DNA from: Allopusillimonas sp008369125 | Lineage (GTDB): Bacteria; Pseudomonadota; Gammaproteobacteria; Burkholderiales; Burkholderiaceae_B | Direction of reading: 5' to 3' | Length of the DNA: 64,000 bases | Assembly (NCBI RefSeq): GCF_008369125.1 | Contig: NZ_VOAY01000004.1 | Span: 372,001-436,000 of the forward strand | Part shown: positions 61,054-64,000 of the stretch, in pieces | Position numbering within the stretch: the stretch's first letter is position 1 | How the letters are laid out: each line of letters opens with the position of its first letter | The notes under the pieces: model-generated | Told to the model about the DNA's origin: nothing | Seen by the model: the letters and a program-made list of their open reading frames with translations, nothing else | Databases searched by the model: none | Made by a program: the position numbers and the translations under genes

Positions 61054-61977
61054 CTAAAGATCCTGGCCCGGATGCGGAAACCGCTGTTCGGGGTCAAACA
61101 GCCCCTTGACACCCGCATCCAGATCGCCCGCCGCCCCTGCCAGGCCGTCACGCACGGCCCGGCTGCTGCTATAGCGTTCGGCATAGAGCAGCTCTGGCTC
61201 TGGCTGCAACAGTTGCTGGTCGAGCACCAACCACTCAACCCACCCGAGGTCGCCACCATGACCCAACAGCAAATGCGCAAGATTTATTGTTTGGCCATCA
61301 ACCGGCAACAGGGCATCAACCCGGTAACGCCCTGGCCATCGCTGGGCCGCACGACACGAGACGACATGTTCGCCCGCAGCAAGCCTAAAAAGCGCTGGCA
61401 CCAGCTGCTGCAAACGCGCGCCCTCGAGTGGCTTGCGGTTGTTTTCGCCAAATGGCCCCAGGTTGACCGTTTGCCCGTCGGACAACATGACAGCGGCATG
61501 AACCAGGCCCGAGCGATGGGTTTGGCCCACAGGCCAGTCACACAAAACGCGGTCAGCCAGCCACGATGCCACCGTAATGTGGCAGGGCAAGTCAGCGAAC
61601 TGGGTAAAGCCAGCGGTTTCAAGCTCGCCGAGCAGGCAGCCCGGCTGCACAAACCATAGCTTGCTGCCCGGCTCGAGAGGCTCGCAGCGCGCAAGGCTGC
61701 GGCCTGGGTCTACCCACAGCACGGGATGATCGTCAAGCCGAGCCGCGTGCTGCACGTCATCAAGCGCCAACACAACCCCATGTTTTTCACACAACAACCG
61801 GGCCTGATGCACCCCCGATGCGTGGGCCGGCACCAGCCGCGCCGCGCCAGGACCGTCGGGCATGTCAAACTCGAAGAAGGTGCCTTCGATAGACCGCATC
61901 GACTGGCAAAAAGCCTGCCATGGTGTCTGAGCGAGGCGCCGGCCTGTAAGAAATGCCCGCCGGGAAGTAGACTGCAT
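61054..61977 (-). CDS. FAD-binding (PCMH-type) domain protein, apparently lacking a substrate domain
   Basis: A 307-residue protein. Residues ~55-270 follow the PCMH-type FAD fold of glycolate-oxidase-like enzymes: LWFVQPGCLLGELE, HITVASWLADRV, SGLVHAAVMLSDGQTVNLGPFG and GHGGDLGWVEWLVL. The C-terminal substrate domain found in GlcD/GlcE is absent. The N-terminus SRRAFLTGRRLAQ resembles a Tat or membrane-targeting motif, but the hydrophobic core is weak. Divergent from the aminotransferase gene by 125 nt. Function unknown; it may be a subunit of a larger oxidase. Confidence 0.6.
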   Translation of the reverse strand: MQSTSRRAFLTGRRLAQTPWQAFCQSMRSIEGTFFEFDMPDGPGAARLVPAHASGVHQARLLCEKHGVVLALDDVQHAARLDDHPVLWVDPGRSLARCEPLEPGSKLWFVQPGCLLGELETAGFTQFADLPCHITVASWLADRVLCDWPVGQTHRSGLVHAAVMLSDGQTVNLGPFGENNRKPLEGARLQQLVPALFRLAAGEHVVSCRAAQRWPGRYRVDALLPVDGQTINLAHLLLGHGGDLGWVEWLVLDQQLLQPEPELLYAERYSSSRAVRDGLAGAAGDLDAGVKGLFDPEQRFPHPGQDL

Positions 61978-62102
61978 GAATCAAAACCCCTGTTTCGTCT
62001 GAATACTGACCGTCTGAAAGACCTTTTGCGGCTTGACCTACCGACTGACCAATTGTCACGCCAACCGCTACAATCTTACTTTTTGCTCGAGAATTTTGCA
62101 CT

Positions 62103-63269
62103 ATGTCCAAGCTTGCCAAGCGTACAGAACTCGTTATGCCATTTTACGCTGTGGAACTCTTTAAGCAGGCCAGCCTGTTAAACGCGCAAGGCCACGACAT
62201 CATCAGCCTGGGCATAGGCGAACCCGATTTCACTGCCCCGGCCCAGGTCATCGAAACCATGCATCGCGCCGCCCAGGCCGGGCTCAGCGGCTATACATCA
62301 CCTGCAGGTCTGCCGCCATTGCGCGACGCCATTGCGCACTATTACGAGCAGTCGTTTGGTGCATCGGTAGACGCTTCCCGCATAATTATCACCTCGGGCG
62401 CGTCGGGCGCATTGATGCTGGCGGCCATGGCGTTGATCAACGCGGGCGACGAAGTGCTCATGCCCGACCCCTCGTACCCAGCCAACCAAAACTTCATCAC
62501 CGCTGCAGGCGGCATCCCCAGGCTGATACCCTCAACGGCCGAACAACGCTTTCAGCTTAGCGCCCAAGACATCCGTGAGCACTGGGGGCCGGAAACGCGT
62601 GGTGTACTTATTGCCTCGCCCAGCAACCCCACCGGAACCAGTATTACACGCGAAGACTTAAAGGAGCTCATCAAAGAGGTCCGGCAGCGTGACGGCTTCA
62701 TCATCATGGATGAAATCTATCTGGGGCTTTACTATGGCGACGCGCCGCAAAGCGCACTTACGCTGGATGATCGCATCATCATCATCAACAGCTTTTCCAA
62801 GTATTTTCATATGACAGGCTGGCGCCTGGGCTGGCTGATTGCACCGCCAGACATGCTGCCCGCCATCGAAAAGCTGGCGGCCAGCCTGGCCATCTGCGCC
62901 CCCACGCTGGCGCAGCATGCCGCCATAACGTGTTTCGAGCCTGAAGTCATGCAAATCTACGAGCAACGACGACTATCGTTCAAGCAGCGGCGCGATTACC
63001 TGCTGCCCGAACTTGAGCGTTTAGGCCTGCGTGTGCCCGTCGCACCTGATGGCGCGTTTTATATTTATGCAGATATTCGGGCTTACAGCCAAGACAGCGA
63101 TGATTTTTCTCACCGCCTGCTGCATGAAGCCAGCGTTGCCGCTGTACCTGGGCGTGATTTCGGCAAGGCCCATGCGGCCCATACCTTGCGGTTTTCGTAT
63201 GCCACCGGGCTAGATCGCCTGCACGAGGCAGTGCAACGCATAGAAGATTTTCTGCAAAAGCTGGCCTAA
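62103..63269 (+). CDS. PLP-dependent class I/II aminotransferase
   Basis: Fold-type I aminotransferase of 388 residues. The PLP lysine is Lys233 (NSFSKYFHMTGWR), with Asn175, Asp203 and Tyr206 contacting the cofactor, and SPSNPTGTSITRE and the C-terminal arginine segment as family marks. The start MSKLAKRTELVMPFYAVELFKQA is typical of this group. The sequence is of the broad aspartate/alanine type (AAT-I); the amino donor is not clear. No operon partner; a dispersed repeat follows its stop. Confidence 0.9.
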   Translation: MSKLAKRTELVMPFYAVELFKQASLLNAQGHDIISLGIGEPDFTAPAQVIETMHRAAQAGLSGYTSPAGLPPLRDAIAHYYEQSFGASVDASRIIITSGASGALMLAAMALINAGDEVLMPDPSYPANQNFITAAGGIPRLIPSTAEQRFQLSAQDIREHWGPETRGVLIASPSNPTGTSITREDLKELIKEVRQRDGFIIMDEIYLGLYYGDAPQSALTLDDRIIIINSFSKYFHMTGWRLGWLIAPPDMLPAIEKLAASLAICAPTLAQHAAITCFEPEVMQIYEQRRLSFKQRRDYLLPELERLGLRVPVAPDGAFYIYADIRAYSQDSDDFSHRLLHEASVAAVPGRDFGKAHAAHTLRFSYATGLDRLHEAVQRIEDFLQKLA

Positions 63270-63273
63270 GAAA

Positions 63274-63372
63274 GGTCTTACACGTCGGTTTCAATTTGAG
63301 CCCGCTGTCGTAAACGATCGGTTTTATTGAATCTGTTTTTTTCGACCTCGGGCTTGTTCAGAGTCTCTCTAA
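63274..63372 (+). repeat. Dispersed ~98-bp non-coding repeat, copy 2
   Basis: Partner of 2011-2108 in the same orientation relative to the window, lying 5 nt after the aminotransferase stop and before the convergent lytic transglycosylase stop. It reads CCCGCTGTCGTAAACGAT, TTTTATTGAATCTG and TTGTTCAGAGTC. No coding role. Confidence 0.75.
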
Positions 63373-63436
63373 GCTGGCATGCCGGCAGCAAGACCAGCCA
63401 GGCCTCTTAGATCGAGGCCTGGGTTGGCTTTCGCTA

Positions 63437-64000
63437 TCAGCGGGTCACCCGAATACCTGAGGCAAGCGCGATGCGGCGCCACTCTGCCATCACTTTCTCG
63501 CCGTACCCGCCATCACTCGGGCCTGTAGCACCTACATAGCACGCCAGCCCGCCCTCTATCGACCCGCGCCGTTTGATGCAGTCTTTCAGAATCTGTGTGC
63601 CCACCCGGATATTGGCTATAGGGCTGATGGCCGCGACCGTGCCATCATAAAAAACCTCAAACTTTTCTTTATGCACTCGCGTCAAAACCTGCATCAGGCC
63701 CTGTGCGCCCACATGGCTTTCCGCGTAGGGGTTGTAGCGCGATTCGATGGCAATAACAGCCAGCACGAGCTGGGGGTCCAGCCCTTTTTCGCGGCTAACC
63801 AGAAAAACCGTATTGATCAGTGCTCCGGCCACGCTCGAGGCAATGCGGTATTTACGTGCAATATAGCTACGCAAGGCGTCTGCCTGTGTATTGGTAATGC
63901 CTGGCACCCTCTGCCCCTGCTCTGACGCCCTGACGGCACTCAGAAAGCTGCTGGACGCTTCTTTCAACTGACTGGAAGCACCCGCCCCATTAGCCGCCGT
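63437..64000 (-). CDS. Lytic transglycosylase (SLT domain), partial at window end
   Basis: Peptidoglycan-cutting enzyme of the SLT (Slt/MltE-like) fold. The frame is open to base 64000, so the N-terminus, including any signal peptide, is outside; 187 codons are visible. The SLT domain begins near the middle: VLAVIAIESRYNPYAESHVGAQGLMQV with the catalytic Glu in AIESRYNP, then IANIRVGTQILKDCI and GLACYVGATGPSDGGYG. A TTG start at 63967 would be possible, but the open frame continues. It would act in the periplasm on glycan strands. Confidence 0.85.
   Translation of the reverse strand, partial: TAANGAGASSQLKEASSSFLSAVRASEQGQRVPGITNTQADALRSYIARKYRIASSVAGALINTVFLVSREKGLDPQLVLAVIAIESRYNPYAESHVGAQGLMQVLTRVHKEKFEVFYDGTVAAISPIANIRVGTQILKDCIKRRGSIEGGLACYVGATGPSDGGYGEKVMAEWRRIALASGIRVTR

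Noticed and set aside
60951..61659. Overlapping frames on both strands in the FAD-domain gene
   Set aside because: They are shadow frames of GC-rich coding sequence and lack family motifs.

Overview
The window is a gene-dense chromosomal segment of a betaproteobacterium, most likely a Burkholderiales member of the Alcaligenaceae (Bordetella/Pusillimonas/Achromobacter-like). The evidence is the gene content and order (glyQ-glyS-gmhB-plsC, tkt-gap-pgk with fba-purC-purE-purK-tsaC nearby, hda-HAD-pcnB-folK, mutL-miaA), a Bug-family binding protein, an orphan MutL of the nuclease-motif type, and base composition in the mid-to-high 50s % GC by eye. No insertion sequence, prophage, CRISPR array, rRNA operon or recognisable transcription-factor gene was seen.

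Layout. 1-2.2 kb: leftward modABC molybdate transporter, with a ModE-box-like operator over its probable promoter. 2.2-4.5 kb: xerD, a YbaK-type deacylase, an octamer microsatellite, an entericidin-type lipoprotein too short for most ORF callers, and tRNA-Arg(CCT). 4.9-14.2 kb: a leftward catabolic/transport operon of Zn-alcohol dehydrogenase, RbsC-type permease, two duplicated binding proteins, a permease fused to a strictosidine-synthase/SMP-30-type beta-propeller, a second free propeller, and a two-domain ABC ATPase. 14.2-15.2 kb is a non-coding stretch with tandem repeats and a strong bidirectional terminator. 15-27.7 kb: a Bug binding protein, an AEC transporter, tsaE-amiC, DedA, mutL-miaA, purM, then hda-HAD-pcnB-folK. 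27.6-33.7 kb: a leftward acyl-CoA block (CitE-like lyase, class III CoA-transferase, MaoC-type hydratase, class I fumarase, crotonase) that fits itaconate/mesaconate/citramalate breakdown to pyruvate and acetyl-CoA. 33.9-39.6 kb: the rightward glyQ-glyS-gmhB-plsC-YgjP-gloA block. 39.8-44 kb: a FadE-like dehydrogenase, a nucleoside-recognition membrane protein and a MaoC protein. 44.3-56 kb: leftward tkt-gap-pgk-ALDH-mogA-fba-purC-purE-purK-tsaC, linking carbon metabolism, Moco synthesis and purine synthesis. 56-64 kb: rsmE, a maeB-patatin-barstar overlapping set, a FAD-domain protein, a PLP aminotransferase and a lytic transglycosylase cut by the window end.

The most unusual coding feature is the permease-propeller fusion. 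It keeps a full set of the propeller's expected metal ligands (Glu/Asn/Asp), whereas the neighbouring free propeller has lost two of them. This suggests one catalytic domain tethered to the inner face of the transporter and one non-catalytic companion. The most unusual non-coding features are a dispersed ~98-bp repeat present at both ends of the window (one copy inside the predicted modA leader), a four-unit 38-bp tandem array between gap and pgk, and two consecutive hairpins upstream of the acyl-CoA hydratase gene.

Limits: all assignments come from reading the sequence and recalling family motifs. No database search, alignment software or folding program was run, and percentages given are by eye.
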